Assembly: GCF_041321145.1 (NCBI RefSeq)
Contig: NZ_JBGGWA010000001.1
Span: forward strand, 248,001 to 312,000
DNA length: 64,000 nucleotides
From: Paraburkholderia sp041321145
Lineage (GTDB): Bacteria; Pseudomonadota; Gammaproteobacteria; Burkholderiales; Burkholderiaceae
Direction of reading: 5' to 3'
The notes beneath the pieces were generated by a model. That model was given only the letters and a program-made list of their open reading frames with translations. It was not told the origin of the DNA and ran no database searches. The stretch's first letter is position 1, and every line of letters begins with the position of its first letter. Positions 41,901 to 50,966 of this stretch are shown piece by piece. The position numbers were made by a program, and so were the translations under genes.

Positions 41901-42995
41901 ATGACGTCCCCCACTACAACGACACAAGCCGCTGACCCGATCCAGTCCTACCTGGATAAAGGCTTGCGCAATTACTGGTATCCCGTTGCACCGAGCTGGC
42001 AAGTCGGCGACGCGCCGATCGGCATCACGCGCCTCGGCGACCAGATCGTGCTGTGGCGCGACAAGGAAGGTAAGGTCCGCGCGCTCGAAGACCGCTGCCC
42101 GCATCGTGGTGCGCGTCTCTCGCTCGGCTGGAATCTCGGCGGCAGTGTTGCGTGCTGGTATCACGGCATCGAAATCGACGGCGCCGGCACGGTGACCAAA
42201 GTGCCGGCTGTGTCGAACTGCCCGCTGGAAGGCCAGAAATGCGTGAAGTCGTATCCGGTTGAAGAACACGCCGGCGCGATCTTTCTGTGGTTCGGCGACG
42301 ACGCTCATAAGGAACCGGCGCCGCTCGTGCTGCCGGAAGAACTGGTCGGCGAGGAATACGCGAATTTCCTGTGCATGTCGAACTGGAAGTGCAATTACCA
42401 GTACGCGATCGACAACGTAATGGACCCCATGCACGGTGCGTATCTGCACGCGACGTCGCACTCGATGGCCGAAGGCGACAAGCAGGCCGACATGCGTGTG
42501 CGTAAAACCGAAACCGGTCTGATGTTCGAAAAGGTCGGCCAGCGTGATGTGAACTTCGACTGGGTCGAGCTCGGCGAAACCGGCACGCTGTGGATGCGCC
42601 TCGCGATTCCGTACAAGAAGAAGTTCGGCCCGGGCGGCAACTTCGGGATCATCGGCTTCGCCACACCGGTCGACGAAGACAACTGCCAGGTTTACTTCTG
42701 GCGCACGCGCAAGGTGTCGGGCTGGCAGCGCGACGCATGGCGCTTCATGTATCGCAACCGTCTGGAAGCGCTGCACTGGGCCGTGCTGGAACAAGACCGC
42801 TATGTTCTCGAAAGCATGGCGCCGAATGCGCGCGAACACGAATTCCTCTATCAGCACGACGTCGGCATGACGCGTGTGCGCCGCATGTTCCGTCAGCGCG
42901 CGCAGCAGCATTTCGCTGAACTGGATGCGCATCGTGCTCAAGCCGCACAGGCCGGCACCGCGCAAAACGAAGCAGCGGGCCACAGCCATGCATAA
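41901..42995 (+). CDS. Rieske non-heme iron oxygenase, alpha subunit
   Basis: A 364-aa ring-hydroxylating oxygenase. The Rieske domain has C66, H68, C85 and H88 (CPHRGARLS, CWYHGIEI). The catalytic domain has the mononuclear iron pattern D175, H178 and H183 in DPMHGAYLH. The length and NYWYPVAPSW start resemble the phthalate/vanillate-type alpha-only oxygenases. No beta-subunit gene is present. With the ferredoxin and FAD reductase in the operon this gives a three-component system. The ATG at 41901 has GGAG ahead. Its 3' end overlaps the SDR gene by 8 bp. Confidence 0.94.
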   Translation: MTSPTTTTQAADPIQSYLDKGLRNYWYPVAPSWQVGDAPIGITRLGDQIVLWRDKEGKVRALEDRCPHRGARLSLGWNLGGSVACWYHGIEIDGAGTVTKVPAVSNCPLEGQKCVKSYPVEEHAGAIFLWFGDDAHKEPAPLVLPEELVGEEYANFLCMSNWKCNYQYAIDNVMDPMHGAYLHATSHSMAEGDKQADMRVRKTETGLMFEKVGQRDVNFDWVELGETGTLWMRLAIPYKKKFGPGGNFGIIGFATPVDEDNCQVYFWRTRKVSGWQRDAWRFMYRNRLEALHWAVLEQDRYVLESMAPNAREHEFLYQHDVGMTRVRRMFRQRAQQHFAELDAHRAQAAQAGTAQNEAAGHSHA

Positions 42996-43764
42996 CGAAG
43001 CGTCACCGGCATTGTCAGCACTCAAAGGCCGGCGCGTCCTCGTGACGGGCGGCGCGCGCGGTCTCGGCGCGGCGTTCGTTCGCTCGCTGGTGCAAGCCGG
43101 TGCGCAAGTGGTGTTCGGCGACGTGCTGCATGACGAAGGCCGGGCTCTCGCTACTGCGCTGGTTGCGCAAGGCCACGCGGTGACGTACCTGCCGCTCGAT
43201 CTCGCCAACCCCGCCAGCATCAAGCAGTGCGCGGATCAGGCTGCGGCGCAACTCGGCGGCCTCGACGCACTGATCAACAACGCGGCGATCACCAACTCCG
43301 GCGGCAAGTTCGCTGACGAGTTGTCGGTCGATACGTGGGACGCCGTGATGAACGTCAACGTCCGTGGCACCTGGCTGATGAGTACGGCCGCGCTGCCGTA
43401 TCTGCGCGACTCGGGCCGCGGCAGCATCGTCAACATCGCTTCCGATACAGCGATGTGGGGGGCGCCTAAGCTGCTGGCGTATGTCGCGAGCAAGGGCGCG
43501 GTGATTTCGATGACCCGTTCACTGGCGCGCGAATTCGGCGCGCACAACGTGACGGTCAACGCGATCGCACCGGGTCTCACCGAAGTCGAAGCGACCGCCT
43601 ACGTGCCTGCCGAGCGTCACCAGTATTACCTGCAAGGCCGCGCGCTGACGCGCGCACAAGTGCCCGACGACGTCACCGGGCCGGTGCTGTTCCTGTTGTC
43701 CGATGCCGCGCGCTTCGTGACTGGCCAGTTGCTGCCGGTCAACGGCGGCTTCGTGATGAATTGA
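42988..43764 (+). CDS. Short-chain dehydrogenase/reductase (SDR1)
   Basis: A 258-aa classical SDR. It has the TGGARGLG cofactor loop near residue 18, NNAAIT, a catalytic Ser in NIASDTAMWG and YVASK with the Tyr/Lys pair. A role as cis-dihydrodiol dehydrogenase after the oxygenase would fit the context; other alcohol oxidations are possible. It overlaps the oxygenase stop by 8 bp (ATGCATAA). Confidence 0.92.
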   Translation: MHNEASPALSALKGRRVLVTGGARGLGAAFVRSLVQAGAQVVFGDVLHDEGRALATALVAQGHAVTYLPLDLANPASIKQCADQAAAQLGGLDALINNAAITNSGGKFADELSVDTWDAVMNVNVRGTWLMSTAALPYLRDSGRGSIVNIASDTAMWGAPKLLAYVASKGAVISMTRSLAREFGAHNVTVNAIAPGLTEVEATAYVPAERHQYYLQGRALTRAQVPDDVTGPVLFLLSDAARFVTGQLLPVNGGFVMN

Positions 43765-43790
43765 TCTTGTCGAATCGTAAGGAGAAAGAG

Positions 43791-44318
43791 ATGGCGGACG
43801 CCGATATCGAACGCAAATCGTGGGACCAACCTGCGGACGCGAGCTTTGCACAGTGGCTCGACAGCCGCGTCGCGCGCCTGGAAACGCGTCGCTATGACTG
43901 GGACGCGCTGAAGTTTCAGGCCGACTACGACCCGAAATATCGCCGCGCGCAAATGCGCTATGTCGGCACGGGCGGCACGGGCGTCGCGAAAGACATGAAT
44001 ACGGTGCCCGCAGGCGGCTTCACGTTCTCGACCATGGTGATCCCGGCCGGGAACATCGGCCCGAGCCATATTCATATGGATGTCGAAGAAATTTTCTTCG
44101 TGCTGCGCGGCAAGATGAAAGTGATCTGCGAGAAAGACGGCGAAACATGGGAAGCCGTGCTTGGCGAACGCGATCTGATTTCGGTGCCTCCGGGCGTGTA
44201 TCGCACGGAAGTGAACATCGGTGAAGAAGACGCGCTGATGTGCGTGATGCTCGGTGCAGCCAAGCCGATTACGCCGACGTATCCGCCGGATTCGCCTTTG
44301 GCCAAGCTCAAGCGCTAA
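43791..44318 (+). CDS. Cupin-domain protein
   Basis: A 175-aa single-domain cupin. Its metal-binding motif 1 is SHIHMDVEEIFFVLRGKM, with two His and a Glu, and a second motif surrounds ISVPPGVYR. The N-terminal 60 residues are an extra helical part. It could be a small dioxygenase, isomerase or sugar-type binding protein. It has a strong AAGGAGAAAGAG ribosome site. Function in the pathway is open. Confidence 0.88.
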   Translation: MADADIERKSWDQPADASFAQWLDSRVARLETRRYDWDALKFQADYDPKYRRAQMRYVGTGGTGVAKDMNTVPAGGFTFSTMVIPAGNIGPSHIHMDVEEIFFVLRGKMKVICEKDGETWEAVLGERDLISVPPGVYRTEVNIGEEDALMCVMLGAAKPITPTYPPDSPLAKLKR

Positions 44319-44371
44319 GCCATTGGTTACGAGTTACCAGCGCCGTTTTGAAAACACCCGCGAAGGAAATC

Positions 44372-45262
44372 ATGTCCGCAGTCCCATCCGCTACCGCCGA
44401 TCAGAACGCCACGCTCGAAGCGCGTCTCGCGCGCTTTCCGGCGCAGCAGATCGGGCTGGCCTCGCAACGCGCGGTGAGCTATCGCGAAGTGGATAGCGCA
44501 GAAAGCGAAGCGCTGCCGCTCGTGTTGCTGCACGGTATCGGGTCGGGCGCGGCGTCGTGGGTGCAGCAATTCGAAGTGCTGGGTGAGAGGCGCCGTGTAC
44601 TGGCGTGGGATGCGCCGGGGTATGGCGCGTCCACGCCGGTAGAGGCCGATTCGCCGGCAGCCAGCGATTACGCAGCTGTATTGAAGGCGTGGCTTGACGC
44701 ACTCGGCATCGAACGTTGCGTGCTGCTCGGCCATTCGCTCGGCGCGATTATCGCCGGCGCGTTTGCTGCGGCCCATCCGCAGCGTGTGGCCGGTTTGTTG
44801 TTGTTGTCGCCGGCTGGCGGCTATGGTGCCGCATCCCCCGAGGTGCGCAATACGAAACGCAATCAACGTCTTGCGATGATCGAAGCGCTCGGTCCGCAAG
44901 GCCTTGCCGAAAAGCGCAGCACCAATATGGTGTCGGCTCACGCCAGCGACGAAGCGAGCGCATGGGTGCGCTGGAACATGTCGCGCGTGATCCCGCATGG
45001 CTACGTACAAGCCACCCATTTGCTCGCCAACGCCGATCTTGCAAGCGACCTCGCGCGCTTCAAAGGCCGCATCAGCGTTGCAGTCGGCGCTGAAGACACC
45101 ATTACGACACCCGAAGCCTGCGAGCGACTCGCCCTGGCCGCGGGCACCCAATTGCAGGTCGTGCCACGCGCGGGGCACGCCGGCTATATCGAAGCATCCG
45201 CCGCGTACACCGCGATCATCGACGCGTTCTGTCGCGCGAGCGACGGACAACGGAGCCAATGA
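44372..45262 (+). CDS. Alpha/beta hydrolase, meta-cleavage-product-hydrolase-like
   Basis: A 296-aa alpha/beta hydrolase. The oxyanion loop is LLHGIGSGAASW, the nucleophile Ser122 lies in GHSLGA, the acid Asp in VGAEDTI near 247 and His in RAGHAGYIE near 271. The sequence is close in style to C-C bond hydrolases acting after extradiol ring cleavage, which fits the dioxygenase encoded at 50967. The stop and the IclR start adjoin (TGA then ATG). Confidence 0.88.
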   Translation: MSAVPSATADQNATLEARLARFPAQQIGLASQRAVSYREVDSAESEALPLVLLHGIGSGAASWVQQFEVLGERRRVLAWDAPGYGASTPVEADSPAASDYAAVLKAWLDALGIERCVLLGHSLGAIIAGAFAAAHPQRVAGLLLLSPAGGYGAASPEVRNTKRNQRLAMIEALGPQGLAEKRSTNMVSAHASDEASAWVRWNMSRVIPHGYVQATHLLANADLASDLARFKGRISVAVGAEDTITTPEACERLALAAGTQLQVVPRAGHAGYIEASAAYTAIIDAFCRASDGQRSQ

Positions 45263-46150
45263 ATGACGCCCGACACGATTAGCACCGAGCGCGACGCGGA
45301 CGACGACCACAACGACACCGGCAGCGATGTCAGCTACCGGGTGCCGGGTCTCGAACGCGGTCTGAAGATTCTCACGGCGTTCTCGCCACGCGAGCCGGTT
45401 CTCGGCGCGCCGGAATTATCGAAGCGCCTGAAGATTCCCCGCACGACGGTGTTCCGTCTGCTGCAAACGCTCGAATCGCTCGGCTTTCTCGAGCGTGCCG
45501 ACAAGGACCGCAACTATCGCCTCGGCGTGGCGGTGCTGCGGCTCGGTTTCGAATACCTCAGCTCGCTCGAATTGACCGACCTCGGCTTGCCGATCATCGA
45601 AGCACTGCGTGACGACACCGGCCTCACGAGCCACATCGTGATTCGCGATGGTCGCGATGTCGTGTTCGTCGCCAAGGCGCAAAGCCATGCGCCGATTTTC
45701 AGCTCGGTGAAGGTGAATGTCGGCACGCGTCTGCCGGCTTATGCGACGACGCACGGCCAGGTGCTGATGGGCGACATGACGCTCGACGAGTTGAAGAAGC
45801 TCTATCCCGAGCCGGAACTCGAACGCTTCACGAAGCAAACGCCCGCCACGATCGACGACCTGTATGAACGGATTCGCGACGACGCCAAGCGCGGTTTCGC
45901 GATCAGCGAGTCGTCGTTCGAACGCGGCATTTCGGTGGTCAGCGCGCCGGTGCGCAACGACACGGGCCGCATCGTCGCCGTCATCACGACGACGATTCCG
46001 CGTCACGAGATCGATGCATCGCTGCTCGACAGCGGCCTGATCGACAAGGTCCGCCGCTCGGCTGACGAACTGTCGCAACGGCTTAACTATCGGCCGGCGA
46101 GTGGTCCGAACGCGGGCTCGAAATACATGAAGGCATTGGGGCTCAAATGA
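45263..46150 (+). CDS. IclR-family transcriptional regulator (paralogue 2)
   Basis: A 295-aa IclR protein with the same helix-turn-helix core (LGAPELSKRLKIPRTTVFRLLQTLESLGFLER) and ligand domain as paralogue 1 at 38671, but without the long N-terminal extension. It is embedded in the operon it presumably controls, adjoining the hydrolase upstream and overlapping the next SDR gene (ATGA). The palindrome at 41181-41200 is its most likely operator. Confidence 0.93.
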   Translation: MTPDTISTERDADDDHNDTGSDVSYRVPGLERGLKILTAFSPREPVLGAPELSKRLKIPRTTVFRLLQTLESLGFLERADKDRNYRLGVAVLRLGFEYLSSLELTDLGLPIIEALRDDTGLTSHIVIRDGRDVVFVAKAQSHAPIFSSVKVNVGTRLPAYATTHGQVLMGDMTLDELKKLYPEPELERFTKQTPATIDDLYERIRDDAKRGFAISESSFERGISVVSAPVRNDTGRIVAVITTTIPRHEIDASLLDSGLIDKVRRSADELSQRLNYRPASGPNAGSKYMKALGLK

Positions 46151-46944
46151 TTCAAATCGACTTGACCGGGCAGGTGGCGGTGGTGACGGGCGGCTCGTCC
46201 GGCATCGGCCTCGCGACTGCCGAACTGTTTCTGCGGGCCGGCGCATCCGTTGCGATCTGCGGTCGTGACAGCGAACGTCTCGCGCAAGCGGAAGCCGTGT
46301 TGAAGGCGCAGTTTCCTGACGCACAACTGCTCGCGCAAACCTGCGACGTGCTCGACGCCGACGAAGTGAACGCCTTCGCCCACGTGGTGCAAACGCGTTT
46401 CGGCCGCACCGACATGCTGGTGAACAACGCCGGCCAGGGCCGCGTATCGACCTTCGCCGACACCACCGACGACGCCTGGCGCGAAGAGCTCGACCTCAAG
46501 TACTTCAGCGTGATCCGCCCCACCCGCGCGTTCCTGCCGATGCTGCGCGACGCCGCTAACCCAGCAGTGGTCTGCGTGAATTCGCTGCTTGCGCTGCAAC
46601 CGGAGCCGCACATGGTCGCGACCTCGTCGGCGCGTGCCGGCGTGCTGAGCCTGATCAAATCGCTCGCGGTAGAACTCGCGCCACAACGCATTCGCGTGAA
46701 TTCGATTCTGATCGGCATCGTCGAATCGGGTCAATGGCGCCGCCGTTACGCCACGCAAGCGCAGCCGGGCCAGAGCTGGGAAGACTGGACCGCCGAACTC
46801 GCGCGCAAGAAAAACATTCCGCTAGGCCGCTTCGGTCGCCCCGAAGAAGCCGCTCAAGCGCTCTTTTACCTGGCTACGACGCTGTCGTCCTATACGACGG
46901 GCAGTCACATCGATGTTTCTGGAGGCGTTGCACGACATGTCTAA
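46147..46944 (+). CDS. SDR-family protein lacking the catalytic Tyr/Lys (SDR2)
   Basis: A 265-aa SDR fold with an intact cofactor loop (TGGSSGIG near residue 14), NNAG at 93-96 and Ser146 in VCVNS. The usual YxxxK is replaced: in the aligned segment ATSSARAGVLSL the Tyr position is T159 and the Lys position R163. It may have lost dehydrogenase activity, use other residues or act as a lyase or structural partner. It overlaps the IclR stop by 4 bp and the ThDP enzyme start by 8 bp, so it is maintained in the operon. Confidence 0.9.
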   Translation: MIQIDLTGQVAVVTGGSSGIGLATAELFLRAGASVAICGRDSERLAQAEAVLKAQFPDAQLLAQTCDVLDADEVNAFAHVVQTRFGRTDMLVNNAGQGRVSTFADTTDDAWREELDLKYFSVIRPTRAFLPMLRDAANPAVVCVNSLLALQPEPHMVATSSARAGVLSLIKSLAVELAPQRIRVNSILIGIVESGQWRRRYATQAQPGQSWEDWTAELARKKNIPLGRFGRPEEAAQALFYLATTLSSYTTGSHIDVSGGVARHV

Positions 46945-48595
46945 CAAAACCACCGTTGGCGAGCTGATCGCCGCTTTTCTCGAGCAATGCGGCGTTCAAA
47001 CCGCATTCGGCGTGATCTCGATCCACAACATGCCGATCCTCGACGCGATCCACAACCGCGGCAAGATCCGCTACGTCGGCGCACGTGGCGAAGCTGGCGC
47101 GGTGAATATGGCCGATGGCCTGGCGCGTGTGTCGGGCGGCCTTGGCGTTGCGTTCACCAGCACGGGCACCGCAGCGGGTAACGCAGCGGGCGCGATGGTC
47201 GAAGCACTGACGGCAGGCACCGCGTTGCTGCACGTCACCGGCCAGATCGAAACCGAATACCTGGATCAGGACCTCGCGTATATCCACGAAGCGCCGGACC
47301 AACTGTCGATGCTGTCGTCGATCTCGAAGGCCGCGTTCCGCGTGCGCTCGGTCGAAACCGCGCTGCCGACGATCCGCGAAGCCGTGCGTGTCGCGCAAAC
47401 CGCACCGAGCGGTCCGGTCAGCGTCGAAATTCCGATCGACATTCAAGCGGCCGAAATCGAATGGCCCGTCGATCTCGCCGCGCCGCACGTCACCCCACTC
47501 ACGCATTGCCGCAAGCGTGTCGCGCAATTGGCTGAACAACTGGTGACGGCAAAGCGTCCGTTGCTGTGGCTCGGCGGCGGTACGCGTCACGCGCGTGCCG
47601 CGGTCGAGCGTCTGGTGGCGTTGGGCTTCGGCGTGGTGACTAGCGTGCAAGGTCGCGGCGTGTTGCCGGAAGATCATCCGGCGACGCTTGGTGCGTTCAA
47701 CGTGCATGCTGCTGTCGAAAGCTTCTACAAGACATGTGATGCGCTGGTGGTGGTGGGCTCGCGTCTGCGTGGCAATGAAACGCTGAAGTACAAGCTGGCG
47801 TTGCCCCGACCGCTGTATCGCATCGATGCTGACGCGCTCGCCGACAACCGCGGCTATCGCAACGACATGTTCGTACATGGCGACGCATCGGCCGTGCTGG
47901 AAGAACTCGCGACGCTGCTCGAAGGGCGCCTGAAGGTCGATCCGACGTTCGCACAAGACCTGGCCGCCGCGCGTGAAAGCGCTGTCGCCGATGTGGGCAA
48001 GGGCCTCGGCCCGTACAAGCGCCTCGTCGACGCGCTGCAACAGGCAGTGGGCCGCGACTACAACTGGGTGCGCGACGTCACGATCTCGAACAGCACGTGG
48101 GGCAATCGCATGCTGAAGATCTTCTCGCCGCGCGCAGGCGTGCATGCTCTTGGCGGCGGCATCGGCCAGGGCATGCAGATGGGTATCGGCGCAGCGCTCG
48201 CTGGGAACGCCGCCAAGACCGTGTGCCTGGTGGGTGACGGCGGCCTGATGGTCAACGTCGGCGAACTCGCGACGGCTGTGCAGGAAAACGCCAACGTGAT
48301 GATCGTGCTGATGAACGACCAGTGCTACGGCGTGATCCGCAACATTCAGGACGCGCAATACGGCGGCCGCCGCTGCTACGTCGATCTGCATCAGCCGGAT
48401 TTCGCGCAGTTCTGCGAGAGCCTGAAGCTCACGCACTACCGCATCAAATCGCTCGACCAGGCTGAAGACATGATCCGCGAAGGCATGGCGAAGACCGGCC
48501 CGGTGCTGGTCGAAGTGGACATGCTGTCCGTTGGCTCGTTCGCCACCGCGTTCGCCGGGCCACCGGTCAAGGAACAGGAGCCGGAACATGCATGA
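46937..48595 (+). CDS. Thiamine-diphosphate-dependent enzyme (decarboxylase/ALS-like)
   Basis: A 552-aa three-domain ThDP enzyme. The PYR domain carries the activating Glu52 (ARGEAGAVNMADG). The central domain and a PP domain with the metal motif GDGGLMVNVGEL...ND (near 430) follow. It resembles acetolactate-synthase-like and 2-oxo-acid decarboxylase proteins such as benzoylformate or indolepyruvate decarboxylases. It would make an aldehyde for the ALDH encoded downstream. It overlaps genes on both sides by 8 bp. Confidence 0.92.
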   Translation: MSNKTTVGELIAAFLEQCGVQTAFGVISIHNMPILDAIHNRGKIRYVGARGEAGAVNMADGLARVSGGLGVAFTSTGTAAGNAAGAMVEALTAGTALLHVTGQIETEYLDQDLAYIHEAPDQLSMLSSISKAAFRVRSVETALPTIREAVRVAQTAPSGPVSVEIPIDIQAAEIEWPVDLAAPHVTPLTHCRKRVAQLAEQLVTAKRPLLWLGGGTRHARAAVERLVALGFGVVTSVQGRGVLPEDHPATLGAFNVHAAVESFYKTCDALVVVGSRLRGNETLKYKLALPRPLYRIDADALADNRGYRNDMFVHGDASAVLEELATLLEGRLKVDPTFAQDLAAARESAVADVGKGLGPYKRLVDALQQAVGRDYNWVRDVTISNSTWGNRMLKIFSPRAGVHALGGGIGQGMQMGIGAALAGNAAKTVCLVGDGGLMVNVGELATAVQENANVMIVLMNDQCYGVIRNIQDAQYGGRRCYVDLHQPDFAQFCESLKLTHYRIKSLDQAEDMIREGMAKTGPVLVEVDMLSVGSFATAFAGPPVKEQEPEHA

Positions 48596-49418
48596 GGCCG
48601 GCTACGCAGGGCATCACGCGCCCGTCGACGTCGTCATGATCGGCTTCGGCGCGATCGGCCAGGCGGTGTACCGCTCGGTCGTCGCCGATCCGACTGTGCG
48701 CGTCTCGCACGTGATCGTGCCGGAACGCCATATGGCGTCGGTGCGTGAAGTGGTGGGGTCGTCGGTCGACGTGGTGGCGTCGGTGTCCGCGTTGAACAGC
48801 CAGCCGCACTTCGCGCTGGAATGCGCGGGGCACAGCGCATTGGTCGATCACGTGGTGCCATTGCTGAAAGCCGGCACCGATTGCGCGGTCGCGTCGATCG
48901 GTGCGCTCTCCGACATGCTGCTGCTGGACGCGCTGTCCGCTGCGGCCGATGAGGGTGACGCGACGTTGACACTATTGTCCGGTGCGATCGGCGGCGTGGA
49001 TGCATTGGCTGCAGCCAAGCTCGGCGGTCTCGACGAAGTGCTGTACACGGGCCGCAAGCCACCTACGGGGTGGCTCGGCACGCCCGCGGAACAGGTTTGC
49101 AATCTGCACACGCTGACCCAAGAGCGCGTGATTTTCGAAGGCAGCGCGCGCGAAGCGGCGCGGCGCTATCCGAAGAACGCCAACGTCGCCGCGACGATTG
49201 CATTGGCCGGTCTTGGTCTGGACCAGACCACCGTGCGCCTGATCGCCGATCCGAACGTAACGCGCAACGTGCATCGCATCGTGGCGCGCGGCGCATTCGG
49301 CGAGATGTCGCTGGAAATGTGCGGCAAGCCGCTGCCGGACAATCCCAAGACCTCCGCACTGACCGCGTATAGCGCGATCCGTGCGCTGCGCAATCGCGCG
49401 GCTCGCTGCGTGATTTAA
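48588..49418 (+). CDS. Aspartate-dehydrogenase-like enzyme
   Basis: A 276-aa NAD(P)-dependent enzyme of the L-aspartate dehydrogenase family. The Rossmann loop is MIGFGAIGQAV near residue 17. NANVAATIALAGLG, NVTRNVHRI with the likely catalytic His, and the C-terminal NPKTSALTAYSAIRALRN are family hallmarks. AspDH oxidises L-aspartate to iminosuccinate; NAD-biosynthetic members sit with nadA/nadC, which is not so here. In this operon it more likely handles an amino-acid intermediate. Its start overlaps the ThDP gene by 8 bp (ATGCATGA). Confidence 0.9.
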   Translation: MHEAGYAGHHAPVDVVMIGFGAIGQAVYRSVVADPTVRVSHVIVPERHMASVREVVGSSVDVVASVSALNSQPHFALECAGHSALVDHVVPLLKAGTDCAVASIGALSDMLLLDALSAAADEGDATLTLLSGAIGGVDALAAAKLGGLDEVLYTGRKPPTGWLGTPAEQVCNLHTLTQERVIFEGSAREAARRYPKNANVAATIALAGLGLDQTTVRLIADPNVTRNVHRIVARGAFGEMSLEMCGKPLPDNPKTSALTAYSAIRALRNRAARCVI

Positions 49419-49458
49419 GACATTCGCTGAATAGTTGAAGCAAACCGGAACGACCGAC

Positions 49459-50949
49459 ATGACTCACTTCGATACCAGCCTCGTGCCAACCGGCGATATT
49501 TTCATCGGCGGCGAATGGCGGCAAGGGCGTGGCAACCCGTACAAAAGCCTGTATCCGGCGGATCAGTCGGTCAACATGGAAATCTCTACGGCCAATGCCG
49601 ACGACGCACGCGAAGCTGTGGAAGCCGCAGATATCGCATGGCGCAAGGCGGATTGGTCGGGACTGAAGCCGCATCAACGCGCGCTGATTCTGTATCGCAT
49701 CGCCGATCTGATCATGACGCGTCACGAAGCGCTCGCGCAATTGCAACGCCGCGACAACGGCAAGCCGATCGGCGAAACGCGTGTGCTGGTGGCAAGCGCC
49801 GCCAACACGTTCCGCTATTTCGCGGCCTGCCTTGAAACGCTCGACGAAGAAGTCACGCCTTCGCGTGGCGACTATCTGACGATGAGCATTCACGAACCGA
49901 TCGGAGTGATCGCGGCGATTACGCCGTGGAATTCGCCGATTGCTTCCGATGCACAAAAGCTCGCTCCGGCATTGGCAGGCGGCAATGCAGTGGTGTTGAA
50001 GCCGGCTGAGGTCACGCCGCTGGCCTCTTTGGCGTTGGCTCGCATCTGCGAAGAAGCGGGTGTGCCGAAGGGCGTCGTCAGCGTGTTGCCGGGTAAAGGC
50101 TCGGTGATCGGCGATGTGCTGGTGCGCCATCCGCTGGTCAAGAAAGTGTCGTTCACGGGCGGCACCGAAGTGGGTCGCGGCATCGCGCGCATTGCAGCGG
50201 ACAAGCTGATGCCCGTCTCGCTGGAACTCGGCGGCAAATCGCCGACCATCGTGTTCGACGACGCTGATCTCGATCATGCAGTCAACGGCGTGCTGTACGG
50301 CATTTTCAGTTCGTCGGGCGAAGCGTGCATTGCAGGTTCGCGCCTGTTCGTGCAGCGCTCGATTTACGACGCCTTCATGAAACGTCTCGCTGAAGGCGCA
50401 CGCAAGTTGCGCGTCGGCGATCCGTCGCGTGCGGAAACGCAGATGGGTCCGCTGATTACCGCCGCGCATCGCGAAACGGTCGAACGTTATGTCGCGCTGG
50501 GCCTAGAAGAAGGCGGCCGCCTGTTGTGCGGCGGCGAACGTCCGGTTGGCGATGGCCGCGAAGAAGGCACCTATTTCCAGCCTACGATTCTGGAAGGCCT
50601 GACGAATGACGCCCGCATCTGCCAGGAAGAAATTTTCGGCCCGGTACTCGTCGCCATGCCGTTCGACGACGAAGCATCGCTGCTCAAAGAAGCCAACAAC
50701 AGTGTGTTCGGCCTCGCGGCCGGCATCTGGACACGCGACTACAAACGCGCCTACCGGATCGCCCGCGCGCTCGAAACCGGCACCGTATGGATCAACACCT
50801 ACAAGCTGTTCTCGATCTCGACGCCGTTCAGCGGCTGGAAAGAGAGCGGCCTGGGACGCGAGAAGGGCCGACTCGGCATCCGCGAATACATGCAGCAGAA
50901 GAGCCTCTACTGGGGCTTGAACGACGCGCCGCTGGCGTGGGCGAACTAA
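49459..50949 (+). CDS. Aldehyde dehydrogenase (NAD+)
   Basis: A 496-aa ALDH-superfamily enzyme. It has the catalytic Cys in SSGEACIAGSR near 292, the general-base Glu in LELGGKSP near 258 and the cofactor motif FTGGTEVGRGIA. It would oxidise the aldehyde released by the ThDP enzyme, or a semialdehyde from ring fission, to an acid. It follows the AspDH gene by 40 bp. Confidence 0.94.
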   Translation: MTHFDTSLVPTGDIFIGGEWRQGRGNPYKSLYPADQSVNMEISTANADDAREAVEAADIAWRKADWSGLKPHQRALILYRIADLIMTRHEALAQLQRRDNGKPIGETRVLVASAANTFRYFAACLETLDEEVTPSRGDYLTMSIHEPIGVIAAITPWNSPIASDAQKLAPALAGGNAVVLKPAEVTPLASLALARICEEAGVPKGVVSVLPGKGSVIGDVLVRHPLVKKVSFTGGTEVGRGIARIAADKLMPVSLELGGKSPTIVFDDADLDHAVNGVLYGIFSSSGEACIAGSRLFVQRSIYDAFMKRLAEGARKLRVGDPSRAETQMGPLITAAHRETVERYVALGLEEGGRLLCGGERPVGDGREEGTYFQPTILEGLTNDARICQEEIFGPVLVAMPFDDEASLLKEANNSVFGLAAGIWTRDYKRAYRIARALETGTVWINTYKLFSISTPFSGWKESGLGREKGRLGIREYMQQKSLYWGLNDAPLAWAN

Positions 50950-50966
50950 TACGCAAGAGGCACGTG

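Noticed and set aside
46874..48589. A 571-codon leftward open frame opposite the ThDP enzyme gene
   Set aside because: Despite its length it has shadow composition (His, Arg, Gln-rich) with no motif. The ThDP gene on the other strand has clear catalytic motifs and operon overlaps.
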